DNA of 64,000 bases, from NCBI RefSeq assembly GCF_001750145.1, contig NZ_CP015732.1, positions 2,976,001 through 3,040,000 of the forward strand, written 5' to 3'. Made by a program: the position numbers and the translations under genes. This stretch comes from Arthrobacter sp. U41 (GTDB taxonomy: Bacteria > Actinomycetota > Actinomycetes > Actinomycetales > Micrococcaceae). Every line of letters begins with the position of its first letter. Within the stretch, counting starts at the first letter, position 1. Below the pieces are notes generated by a model. That model did no database searches, was not told the DNA's origin, and was given only the letters and a program-made list of their open reading frames with translations. Positions 9,614 through 17,505 of this stretch are shown piece after piece.

Positions 9614-10155
9614 GGATCCCCGACGGCCTGGCCCCGGGAGACCTCGTGGTCTCGCGGAACCGGAAATGGAACGGCACGGCCCACTGGGTGGTGCCCGGAA
9701 CCTATCTCGGCGAGGACGCCCACGGCTGGTGGATCTTCCAGGGCACCAACGAGTTCTGCTCCCGCCCGGGCGCGGCGTTCTACGCCGCATCCGACGCCGT
9801 GCTGCTCATCCCGCGCTCCGGCGAGTACGTGGCCACCTTCTATGACGAGGCCCACCCCGCCGCCGTCCAGGTCTACGTGGACCTCGCGACGGACCACGGC
9901 TGGAGGACCATCCGGCCCGGGGTTACCGAGTTCCACCTGATCGACATGGACCTGGACGTGGTCCGGACCGTGGACCGCGGAGTGTACGTGGACGATGAGG
10001 ACGAGTTCGCCGAGCACCGGATCGAAATGGACTACCCCGCAGACGTGGTGGACCGGATCAGTGCGGCATCGGACCAGCTTTACCAGGCCGTGAAGGCACA
10101 ACAGCCACCCTTCGACGGCACAGACCGCGAATGGTTCAGGAGAGGACGGGCATGA
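9610..10155 (+). CDS. DUF402 domain-containing protein
   Basis: The 181-residue soluble protein has the DUF402 (FomD/YtqA-like) pattern. It includes a [11 protein letters not shown] stretch, an [18 protein letters not shown] core, an [11 protein letters not shown] strand rich in acidic residues and a DEDEFAEHR tail. Some members of this fold are metal-dependent nucleoside di- or triphosphate hydrolases; the Asp/Glu clusters here fit metal binding, but the activity is not certain. The GTG start overlaps the dxs stop and its own stop overlaps the next start, so dxs, this gene and the following one form one coupled operon. Confidence 0.78.
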   Translation: MRIPDGLAPGDLVVSRNRKWNGTAHWVVPGTYLGEDAHGWWIFQGTNEFCSRPGAAFYAASDAVLLIPRSGEYVATFYDEAHPAAVQVYVDLATDHGWRTIRPGVTEFHLIDMDLDVVRTVDRGVYVDDEDEFAEHRIEMDYPADVVDRISAASDQLYQAVKAQQPPFDGTDREWFRRGRA

Positions 10156-10709
10156 GCGGGATTATCCGGGTTTACAAACGCAGCGACGAAGGGGTCCTCG
10201 AATTCAGGGAAGCCTGGTTTGACGAGGACTACAGCCAGTTCGTGATGAACCACGGCGTCGTCGGGCACCAAAGCAAGACCGAGGAGACCGACGTCGCGGA
10301 CGCCGCCGCCGCGGAGGGCCTGATGGATGCCTTCGCGGTGCAGTGCGCCGAGGACGGCTTCGCCGAAATCCCCGAGGAGGAGCAGTTCTGGGTCGTGGCC
10401 CAGTACGCCCTGAAGACCAAGGACGGCACGGACCGTGACCGCTACCTCGAGGAAAAGGCCAAGGACGCCCTGATCAGCCACCTGGCCTGGCGCGGGCTCG
10501 GCGTTGTGGACCGCTCGGAATTCTCCGACGCCAAACTCAACATCTTCATCCTCACCCCGGACATCAACAAGGCCGTCAACGCGATCAAGGTCTGCATCCG
10601 CGGCGAGGACCTCGACTTCACCAAACTGAGCATCGGCGCCGCAGCCTACGGCGAGACCTCTTTCAAGCTCAAGCACTCACCGAAGCCGGCCAACAGCTTC
10701 ACCCTGTAG
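10152..10709 (+). CDS. Conserved hypothetical protein downstream of dxs
   Basis: This is a 185-residue soluble, acidic protein without a signal peptide or transmembrane segment, and I recognise no catalytic motif. The start is the ATG at 10152, which overlaps the upstream stop (ATGA) and follows an AGAGGA site. The C-terminal half contains a two-strand pattern (LNIFILTPDINKAVNAIKVC) suggestive of an alpha/beta fold. Its only clue is translational coupling to dxs and the DUF402 gene. The function is unknown. Confidence 0.7.
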   Translation: MSGIIRVYKRSDEGVLEFREAWFDEDYSQFVMNHGVVGHQSKTEETDVADAAAAEGLMDAFAVQCAEDGFAEIPEEEQFWVVAQYALKTKDGTDRDRYLEEKAKDALISHLAWRGLGVVDRSEFSDAKLNIFILTPDINKAVNAIKVCIRGEDLDFTKLSIGAAAYGETSFKLKHSPKPANSFTL

Positions 10710-10785
10710 CACCCTGTACCTTCAGGGCAGTTCCACCGGCAGGATCCACATCAGTTTTGGGGGCATCGACTGGAAGGTATGCATC

Positions 10786-11004
10786 ATGGCACCGAAATCC
10801 GTTGAACCCGGCCGTACCCCGCTGCCGCGGGGGATCGCGGCTCCCGCCCGCCGGGCCCTCGCCCACGCCGGCGTCGAGACCCTCGAACAGGTGGTGGCCA
10901 TGGGCGGGCGTGTCCTCGCCGGGATGCACGGCATTTGTCCGCGGACGCTCGCCCAGCTTGAGGATGCCCTGGACGAGCGCGGGCTGGAACTGCCCGCAGG
11001 GTAG
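10786..11004 (+). CDS. Small helix-hairpin-helix / RNA polymerase alpha-CTD-like protein
   Basis: This 72-residue basic protein has a single compact domain resembling the RNA polymerase alpha C-terminal or helix-hairpin-helix fold: LPRGIAAPARRALAHAGVETLEQV, then GGRVLAGMHGICPRTLAQLEDALDERGL. That fold usually binds nucleic acid through its hairpins, so a DNA- or RNA-binding role is plausible but unproven. It stands alone between two unrelated genes, with a 62-nt gap before the aldo/keto reductase. Confidence 0.65.
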   Translation: MAPKSVEPGRTPLPRGIAAPARRALAHAGVETLEQVVAMGGRVLAGMHGICPRTLAQLEDALDERGLELPAG

Positions 11005-11052
11005 CGCCGGGCCTGCAGCGCCGGTCCTGCCAGGGGGCGCTGCCGGCCGTTA

Positions 11053-11058
11053 TAGGCT
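11053..11058 (+). promoter_or_regulatory. Predicted -10 box of the aldo/keto reductase gene (leaderless)
   Basis: TAGGCT ends 7 nt before the ATG at 11066, and no ribosome-binding site lies between. I see no clear -35 box. Confidence 0.4.
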
Positions 11059-11065
11059 GAACCCC

Positions 11066-12043
11066 ATGACTGAATACCGCCGCGTAGGAAATTCCGGACT
11101 GACCGTCTCCGTCGTGGGGCTGGGCTGCAACAACCTGGGCCGGCCCGGCACGGCGACCGAGTCGCAGCAGGGGACCGACGCCGTTGTGCACGCTGCCCTG
11201 GACGCCGGAATCACCTTCTTCGACGTCGCCGACACCTACGGCCGGGAGCCGGGCCTCAGCGAGACCATGCTGGGCCGGGCGTTGCAGGGCCGCCGCGACG
11301 ACGCCGTGCTCGCCACGAAGTTCGGCATGGACATGCGCGGGGCCAACGGCAACGACTTCGGCGCCCGCGGCTCCCGCCGCTACATCATCAAGGCAGCCGA
11401 AGCCTCGCTGCGCCGGCTCGGGACAGACTGGATCGACCTCTACCAGTTCCACACCCCCGATCCGCTGACCCCGGTCGAGGAGACCCTCGCCGCCCTCGAC
11501 GAGCTCGTCACCAGCGGCAAGGTCCGCTACATCGGCCACTCCAACCGCGCCGGCTGGCAGATTGCCGAGGCCGAATTCGTGGCCCGCGCCCGCGGGGGAG
11601 CACGCTTCATCTCCAGCCAGAACCACTACAACCTGCTGGACCGACGGGCCGAACTCGAAGTCACGCCCGCCGCCGAAGCCTTCGGCCTGGGCGTGCTGCC
11701 GTACTTCCCGCTCGCCAACGGGCTGCTGACCGGCAAGTACGCCAAGGACACCGCGCCGGCGGGCTCGCGCCTGAGCCATACCCGCACCAACCTGGTCCAC
11801 GACGCCGACTGGGAACAGCTCGGTGCCTTCAGCGCCTTCGCCGCCGAGCGGGGCCTCAACGAGATCCAGGTGGCGTTCTCCTGGCTCGCGGCGCAGCCCT
11901 CGGTCAGCAGCGTCATTGCCGGCGCCACCCGGCCCGAACAAGTCCGGCAGAACGCCGCCGCGGTGGCCTGGATCCCCAGCGCCGCGGAACTCGCCGAACT
12001 CGACGACATCTTCCCGCGCACGCCCAAGGTCGCACTGTTCTAG
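11066..12043 (+). CDS. Aldo/keto reductase
   Basis: The 325-residue cytosolic oxidoreductase has the (beta/alpha)8 fold of the AKR superfamily, using NADPH to reduce carbonyl substrates. The catalytic tetrad region is visible: FFDVADTYG supplies Asp and Tyr, ATKFG the Lys and LYQFHTPD the His. The C-terminal cofactor loop SVIAGATRPEQVRQN is intact. It most resembles the YghZ/Tas-like group. The substrate cannot be told. The nucleoside hydrolase start codon directly follows its stop (TAG ATG), so the two are co-transcribed. Confidence 0.9.
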   Translation: MTEYRRVGNSGLTVSVVGLGCNNLGRPGTATESQQGTDAVVHAALDAGITFFDVADTYGREPGLSETMLGRALQGRRDDAVLATKFGMDMRGANGNDFGARGSRRYIIKAAEASLRRLGTDWIDLYQFHTPDPLTPVEETLAALDELVTSGKVRYIGHSNRAGWQIAEAEFVARARGGARFISSQNHYNLLDRRAELEVTPAAEAFGLGVLPYFPLANGLLTGKYAKDTAPAGSRLSHTRTNLVHDADWEQLGAFSAFAAERGLNEIQVAFSWLAAQPSVSSVIAGATRPEQVRQNAAAVAWIPSAAELAELDDIFPRTPKVALF

Positions 12044-13141
12044 ATGGAGCCCGAACTGCCGGGCGGCGGGCTCCTCCCCGGGATTCCCGTCCCGGCGCAC
12101 ACCATCCTGATGGACGTTGACACTGGAATCGACGACGCCCTGGCTCTCGTCTACCTGCTGTCCCGGCCGGAGGTCCACCTGCAGGCCATTACCTGCACGG
12201 CGGGGAATGTTGGTGCCCGCCAGGTCGCGCTCAACACCCTGGCGCTGCTGGAACTGTGCGGGCGGCCGGGAATCGAGGTGGCCACCGGCGCCGAGGTGCC
12301 GCTGGAAATCCCGCTGGTCACCACCGAGGAGACCCACGGGCCGCAGGGGATCGGCTACGCCGAGCTGCCGGCGCCCGCCCAGCGGATCTCGCCGCGCCAC
12401 GCCGTCGACGTCTGGGTGGAGGAAGTCCGGGCGCACCCGGGGGAGATCACCGGGCTGATCACCGGGCCGCTGACCAACTTCGCCCTGGCGCTGCGCCGCG
12501 AACCGGAGCTGCCCCGGCTGCTCAACGGCCTGGTCATCATGGGCGGGAGCTTCTACTACCAGGGCAACACCACACCCACGGCGGAATGGAACGTCTCGGT
12601 GGATCCGCACGCGGCCCGGGAAGTCTTCGCCGCCTACCGCGGCCTGCCGGAGGACAAACTGCCGGTGGTGTGCGCGCTGGAGACCACGGAGCGGATCGAG
12701 ATGCTGCCGGAGCACCTCCGGCGTCTCGGCGAGGCCGCCGGGGCCGGGCCGGAACTGGTCCTCCCGGGGCAGCCGGAGGGCCTCCGCAGCACCTCAGCCA
12801 GCCCGCTTGTGGCCTGTCTGTCGGATGCGATCCGGTTCTACATGGAGTTCCACCGGCTCTACGACCAGGGCTACGTGGCGCACATGCATGACGCGTTCGC
12901 GGCCTGCGCCGCTGTCGCACGGACCCCGTTCACCACCCGGCTGGCAACCGTCGACGTCGAAACCCGCTCGCCCCTGCTGATCGGCACCACGGTAGCGGAC
13001 TTCCGCGGGCTGTGGGGCCTGCCGCCGAACGCCCGGATCGTCGCCTCCAACAACCCGGAGCACTGCTTCGCGGAGCTGATTTCCTCCGTGGGCGCGCTGG
13101 CGCGGCGCAGCGCGTCCGGCGGGCCGCCCGCCACTGGTTAG
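12044..13141 (+). CDS. Inosine/uridine-preferring nucleoside hydrolase
   Basis: This 365-residue enzyme cleaves the N-glycosidic bond of nucleosides to ribose and free base. The N-terminal calcium-binding signature DVDTGIDDA near residue 25 is the family hallmark, followed by AITCTAGNVG and the GPLTNFALAL and IMGGSF strands. The substrate-site Asn is in EWNVSVDPHAA. The downstream ECF transporter genes suggest a nucleoside uptake and salvage unit. The first ~20 residues precede the usual family start, so a later start is possible. Confidence 0.92.
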   Translation: MEPELPGGGLLPGIPVPAHTILMDVDTGIDDALALVYLLSRPEVHLQAITCTAGNVGARQVALNTLALLELCGRPGIEVATGAEVPLEIPLVTTEETHGPQGIGYAELPAPAQRISPRHAVDVWVEEVRAHPGEITGLITGPLTNFALALRREPELPRLLNGLVIMGGSFYYQGNTTPTAEWNVSVDPHAAREVFAAYRGLPEDKLPVVCALETTERIEMLPEHLRRLGEAAGAGPELVLPGQPEGLRSTSASPLVACLSDAIRFYMEFHRLYDQGYVAHMHDAFAACAAVARTPFTTRLATVDVETRSPLLIGTTVADFRGLWGLPPNARIVASNNPEHCFAELISSVGALARRSASGGPPATG

Positions 13142-13203
13142 GATAGGAGCTGCGCCGAGGTGACATAGGCGGATGTTGCAGCCCCCACCGAAGGACCATC
13201 CCC

Positions 13204-14052
13204 ATGTCACAGCAGTCCCTGACCCTCCCTGCCACCGGATCCGGTGCCGGTTCCGCCGCCGGCACAGCCAAGGCTCGGCGCAACCGCCGCCTGCTGGAAC
13301 TCGCCGGTGCCGCCGCAATCGCAGGCACCTACCTCTTCCTGATCCTGACCCAGCCCGCGGACATTGCCAACGGCCCGGCCAGCGTCGCGGCGCTCGTTGC
13401 CCTCGGCGGATTCTTCCTGGGCGCGGTGCTGCTGATTGCCGCGGCGCTTCCGGTCCTGCCCACGTCCACGCTGGTGCTGATGCCGGTCGCGCTGGTCCTG
13501 AATGTGGTCCTGGGACAGCTCATGGGCAGCACCGGGCTGCCGTTCTACTTCGATGCCATCGGCACCGTCCTGATCGCCGTCCTCGCCGGTCCGGCGGCGG
13601 GTGCCGCCACGGGCGCGCTCAGCAGCATCGTGTGGTCCTTCTTCAACCCGACCGTGCTGCCCTTCGCCGCCGGCGCGGCGCTGATCGGATTCCTGGCCGG
13701 ACTGGCCGCCCGCGGCGGGCTGTTCCGCCGCTTCTACCTGGCGCCCGTGGCCGGATTCTTCACCGGCATCCTCGCCGGCGTGATCTCCGCCCCGATCGCG
13801 GCCTTCGTCTTCGGCGGCACCGCGGGCCTCGGCACCGGGGCGCTGGTCAGCGCCTTCCGTGCCATGGGCGACACCCTGCTCGCAGCCATCACCAAGCAGG
13901 CGCTGATCTCGGACCCGATGGACAAGGCCATCGTCTTCGCCATCGCCGCGATGCTGGTCTACGCGCTGCCCCGCCGCACCACCGCCCGGTTCCCGTTTGT
14001 CCGGCGGCACCGGGTGCTCGCCGGCAGGACCCCGGCCTCGCCGGAAGCCTGA
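13204..14052 (+). CDS. ECF transporter substrate-binding (S) component
   Basis: The 282-residue integral membrane protein has a Ser/Thr/Ala-rich cytoplasmic N-terminus (~35 residues), about six to seven transmembrane segments and a basic C-terminal tail. The Gly/Ala-packed helices (for example GPAAGAATGALSSIVWSF) and 3' neighbours encoding T and A subunits mark it as an S component, which captures a vitamin-like or nucleoside substrate. A nucleoside hydrolase sits 62 nt upstream, so nucleosides are the best guess for the cargo. AAGGA at about 13191 is the probable ribosome site. Confidence 0.82.
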   Translation: MSQQSLTLPATGSGAGSAAGTAKARRNRRLLELAGAAAIAGTYLFLILTQPADIANGPASVAALVALGGFFLGAVLLIAAALPVLPTSTLVLMPVALVLNVVLGQLMGSTGLPFYFDAIGTVLIAVLAGPAAGAATGALSSIVWSFFNPTVLPFAAGAALIGFLAGLAARGGLFRRFYLAPVAGFFTGILAGVISAPIAAFVFGGTAGLGTGALVSAFRAMGDTLLAAITKQALISDPMDKAIVFAIAAMLVYALPRRTTARFPFVRRHRVLAGRTPASPEA

Positions 14053-14082
14053 GCCCGAAGCCTGACACGGACTGCCCCGAGA

Positions 14083-14841
14083 ATGCCCTCCGCCCTCCAT
14101 CCCCTGACGTCGCTGACGGCGGCAGGCTGCACCGCGGTGATCACGACGGCGGCCGGGAACTGGCCGCTGTCCCTCGCGGTCGCCCTCGCCGCAGCCGTGC
14201 TGGCCGTGCGCGCCGGCGTCGGCCGCCGCGTGCTGGCCGCCGCAGCGGCGGTCCTGCTTCCCCTGGGGCTGTCCCTGCTGATGCTGCACGGGCTGTTCTT
14301 CCCGGAGGGCCGTACCGTCCTGGCGGCCTGGGGACCGGCGCGGGTCACCGCGGAAGGCCTCAACTTCGCCCTGGAGGCAGGCACCCGCACGGGCGCCTGC
14401 GTGCTGGTGCTCCTGCTGTTCTCCTTCACCGTGAGCGCCCCCGATCTCGTGGCGGCGCTGGCTGCCCGGGGGCTGCCGCCGCAGTTCGGCTTTGTCCTGG
14501 CCGCCGCGCTCACCCTCCTGCCGGCCCTGTCCGGCAGGCTGGAAAGCATCAGGGCGGCGCAGGAGGCCCGCGGGCTGGTGCTCGGCGGCGGGGTGCTGTC
14601 CAGGTTCGTCGGGGCACGGCTGCAGATGCTTCCCCTGGTGCTGGGCCTTATCGAGGACTCCGGGAGCCGTGCCCAGGCCCTGGAAGCACGAGGCTTCGGC
14701 GGCCCCGGCCCCCGGACCAGCTACCGCGAGGTCGCGGACCCGCCGGTCCAGCGGCGGTTGCGGGCGGTGCTGCTGCTGCTCGCCGCCGCGGCCGTGGCAG
14801 TCCGAATCGGGGCCGCCTGGCCGGCTGCGTGGCCCGCATGA
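14083..14841 (+). CDS. ECF transporter transmembrane (T) component
   Basis: The 252-residue membrane protein has about five to six hydrophobic segments and two Ala-Arg-Gly coupling motifs (AQEARGLVLG and ALEARGFGG). In EcfT these lie on the coupling helices that dock into the two ATPase subunits. It links the S component to the ATPases in the cytoplasmic membrane. The gene lies 30 nt after the S gene and its stop overlaps the ATPase start (ATGA), so the three form one operon. Confidence 0.88.
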   Translation: MPSALHPLTSLTAAGCTAVITTAAGNWPLSLAVALAAAVLAVRAGVGRRVLAAAAAVLLPLGLSLLMLHGLFFPEGRTVLAAWGPARVTAEGLNFALEAGTRTGACVLVLLLFSFTVSAPDLVAALAARGLPPQFGFVLAAALTLLPALSGRLESIRAAQEARGLVLGGGVLSRFVGARLQMLPLVLGLIEDSGSRAQALEARGFGGPGPRTSYREVADPPVQRRLRAVLLLLAAAAVAVRIGAAWPAAWPA

Positions 14842-16349
14842 CCACCGCTGACCCCGCCGCCCGGACCGGCGCCGCCATTGCCGCCCGGATCCGAAGCTTC
14901 AGCTTCCACGGCGACACCGCCCCCGCGCTGCACGACGTGGATTTCAGCGCCCGTCCGGGAACTCTCACGGCGGTCCTCGGCGGGTCCGGCAGCGGGAAAA
15001 CCACCCTGGGCAAACTGCTGGCCGGCTGGCTCCGGCCCGGGCAGGACGGACGGCTCACTGGTACGCTCGCGCTGGCCGGGGAGCTGCTGGACTTCCGCGG
15101 CGGCGGGGAGGACCCCCGGATCAATCCCTCCGTCTGGTCAGGCACGGTGGGCTACGTCCCCCAGGATGCGGCGGCCATGCTCTCCACGGTCCGCTCCACC
15201 GTCGCCGAGGAACTCGCCTTCGGCCTGGAAAACCGCGGAACCCCGCGGCCCCGGATGCTCCGGGACGTGGCAGGCACCGCGGCACTGACCGGCCTGACAT
15301 CCCTCCTGGACCGGGACCCGGCCACCCTCTCCGGCGGGGAACTGCGCCGGCTGGCCATCGCCTGCGCCATCATCGCCGGACCCGGTGTGCTGGTCCTGGA
15401 CGAACCGCTGGCCTCCCTGGACGCTGCGGGTGTCATCCAGGTCCGGGACCTGATCAGCCGGCTCACCGGCGCCGGTACCGCCGTGGTGGTGCTGGGCCAG
15501 GCAGCCGACGGCCTCGCACGCTCCGCCGCGCACTGGATCATCCTCGACGGCGGCACCGCCACCGCCAGCGGGACACCCCGGGAGCTGATCCGGTCGGCGG
15601 AACTGGCCCGTACCGGCATTGTGCTGCCCGCCCTCACCCACACCGCGCCCGCCGCCCGGGCCGCGGCTCCGGAGCCGGCCGCCGCACCCGTGCTCGAACT
15701 GCAGGGCCTCGGTTTCGGCTTCCCCGGAGCCGGCGGAGTTGCCGGGGAGCCGCTGTTGCGGGATCTGCAGCTCACGGTTCGGCCGGGGGAGATTGTGGCC
15801 GTCACCGGCCCGAACGGGGCCGGGAAAACAACGCTGCTGCGCCACTTCAACGGGCTGCTCCGTCCGGACACCGGTGCAGTGCGCGTCCAGGGACGGAATA
15901 CCGCCGGTCTCCCGGCCGGCCGTATCGCCGCCTCGGTCGGGCTGCTGTTCCAGCATCCGCGCGACCAGCTCTTTGAACGGACGGTGCTGCGGGAGGTCAG
16001 CTTCGGACTTCGGCGGCTGGCGGGCAGGGACGCCGAGGCCAGGGCACACGGGGCGCTGGCCGCCGTCGGGCTCTCCGATGCCGCAGGTACGCACCCGGCA
16101 GAGCTGCCGGCCTCGAAACAGCGGCTGCTCACCCTGGCCACCGTGCTGGCCCGCCGGCCGGCCGTCATCGGGCTGGACGAACCGACGGTCGGGCTGGACC
16201 GGCACGGCCTGGAATTCCTGCGCCGCGCCGTCGAGGACTCCGCCGCGCGGGGCGCCGGCGTCGTAATGGTCACCCACGATCCCGGCTACGCCCGGGCCAC
16301 GGCACATCGCGTCCTGCAGCTTGACGGCGGGAGCCTGCGGGAAACCTGA
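14838..16349 (+). CDS. ECF transporter fused ATPase (A-A') with asymmetric nucleotide sites
   Basis: This 503-residue cytoplasmic protein contains two ABC domains joined by an Ala/Pro linker (~265-285). NBD1 has Walker A GGSGSGKTT (48-56), signature LSGGE (164-168) and Walker B VLVLDEP (184-190), but its H-loop histidine is replaced (LGQAAD, Gln221). NBD2 has Walker A GPNGAGKTT (324-332), Walker B VIGLDEP (443-449) and an intact H-loop (VTHD, His480), but its signature reads LPASK (423-427). In a head-to-tail dimer this predicts one consensus ATP site (NBD2 Walker plus NBD1 signature) and one degenerate site. It energises uptake through the T and S subunits encoded just upstream. Confidence 0.9.
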   Translation: MTTADPAARTGAAIAARIRSFSFHGDTAPALHDVDFSARPGTLTAVLGGSGSGKTTLGKLLAGWLRPGQDGRLTGTLALAGELLDFRGGGEDPRINPSVWSGTVGYVPQDAAAMLSTVRSTVAEELAFGLENRGTPRPRMLRDVAGTAALTGLTSLLDRDPATLSGGELRRLAIACAIIAGPGVLVLDEPLASLDAAGVIQVRDLISRLTGAGTAVVVLGQAADGLARSAAHWIILDGGTATASGTPRELIRSAELARTGIVLPALTHTAPAARAAAPEPAAAPVLELQGLGFGFPGAGGVAGEPLLRDLQLTVRPGEIVAVTGPNGAGKTTLLRHFNGLLRPDTGAVRVQGRNTAGLPAGRIAASVGLLFQHPRDQLFERTVLREVSFGLRRLAGRDAEARAHGALAAVGLSDAAGTHPAELPASKQRLLTLATVLARRPAVIGLDEPTVGLDRHGLEFLRRAVEDSAARGAGVVMVTHDPGYARATAHRVLQLDGGSLRET

Positions 16350-16405
16350 CGGGCACGGGGCTTGTGACCCTACCGGGCCGCCCGCCGGGCCCCGAGCCTT
16401 AGGCT

Positions 16406-17368
16406 ATGGACAGCAAAGCAGACACCGCAGCCCGTTCCGGGGTTCCCGCCGTCCTGACAACGTGCTCCTGGATCTGGCTTGTCCTCGGGGCAGCCGGCAC
16501 CGTCTGGACGCTTCAGGGGCTCCTCCTCGTCCTGGCTTTCAGCGGAATGGTCCCGCCGCAGACCTACCTCCCGGCCCTGGTGCTCTACCTGGCCAGTGCG
16601 GCCGTGTTCGTGACCGGCGGCGTGTTCGCCGTGCTCCTGAGGCGGGGCCGCCGGCTGGCCCGCATTGTCCTGTCGGCCTATGCGCTGATCATCCCGGCCC
16701 TGTTCATCTTCCGCGGCGGCCCGCCGGTCGGCGAGGTGCCCTGGCCGGCGGTGCTGCTGTCTCCGGTCGGCGCGGCCGGTGCCGCTGCAGTCGCCGTCAC
16801 GGTGCTCATGTGGCTGCCGGCGGCCAACGCGTATTTCGCCGCCGCCGGTGCGCACAAGAGCGAAACTGCTGCCGCTCCGGAGCTCGCCTCCGACCGCGTG
16901 CCAACGGCCGTGACGGCATCGGTCTGGATCCTGGTGGTCGGCGGAGTGCTCGCCGCGCTGCAGGCGGCGCTGGGGCTGCTCCTCCTTGCGGACACCATGG
17001 GTTCAGGCGGAAGCACGACCCCGGCCCTGGTCCTCTGGCTGACTCTTGCCTCGGTGGCTGTTGCGGACCTCGCCTGCGCGGGGGCGCTCCGGCGGGGACG
17101 GGCCTTCGTCCGGCCCGTCGTCACCGTCATCCCCGTGGCTGGACTGACCCTGCTCGTGCTGGCCACACTCGCCGGACTTTCCTCCGCAGCGGCCGGGAGC
17201 CCGGCAGCCACGGGCGGTGTGCTGCCGGCGGTTTTCCTGACGGTCTTCTCCCAGGGGCTGCCGCTGATCGGCGGGCTGGTCCCTGCGGTACTCCTCTGGC
17301 TGCCTTCCGCCCGGCGACACTTCCGCCGTGGCGCGGTGGTTCATCCGGCCGGCACCGCAGGACCCTGA
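16406..17368 (+). CDS. Hypothetical polytopic membrane protein with internal duplication
   Basis: The 320-residue protein has eight predicted membrane segments in two similar halves (about residues 13-145 and 166-306). Matching stretches are ALVLYLASAAV (57-67) with ALVLWLTLASV (207-217), LLRRGRRLAR (77-86) with ALRRGRAFVR (227-236), and VLMWLPAANAYF (133-144) with VLLWLPSARRHF (295-306). The Arg-rich loops would be cytoplasmic. I recognise no family or catalytic residue. It stands alone between the ECF operon and a convergent fad operon. A TAGGCT box abuts the ATG, so the true start may differ slightly. Confidence 0.7.
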   Translation: MDSKADTAARSGVPAVLTTCSWIWLVLGAAGTVWTLQGLLLVLAFSGMVPPQTYLPALVLYLASAAVFVTGGVFAVLLRRGRRLARIVLSAYALIIPALFIFRGGPPVGEVPWPAVLLSPVGAAGAAAVAVTVLMWLPAANAYFAAAGAHKSETAAAPELASDRVPTAVTASVWILVVGGVLAALQAALGLLLLADTMGSGGSTTPALVLWLTLASVAVADLACAGALRRGRAFVRPVVTVIPVAGLTLLVLATLAGLSSAAAGSPAATGGVLPAVFLTVFSQGLPLIGGLVPAVLLWLPSARRHFRRGAVVHPAGTAGP

Positions 17369-17421
17369 CACGGCGGCGCCGCCGCCCGCACCGGGTCAGG
17401 TGCGGACAGCGGCGCCGTGTG
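17369..17421. terminator. Possible bidirectional terminator between convergent genes
   Basis: An ACACGGCG arm (17369-17376) can pair with CGCCGTGT (17414-17421), in a 137-nt gap between two convergent genes. There is no clear U-run, so this is a weak call. Confidence 0.3.
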
Positions 17422-17505
17422 GTCAAAGCCTGGTGGTGAAAGGCCGTGTGGTGAAAGCCGGGTGCCGAAATGCCGGGCGGTGCAGCTTTGGTGCTCAGTC
17501 GGTGC

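Noticed and set aside
7475..9790. A 771-codon frame opposite dxs
   Set aside because: It is antisense to a well-supported enzyme and its translation has no domain pattern. Similar shadows lie opposite the aldo/keto reductase, ECF, rsmB, his and gltB genes.
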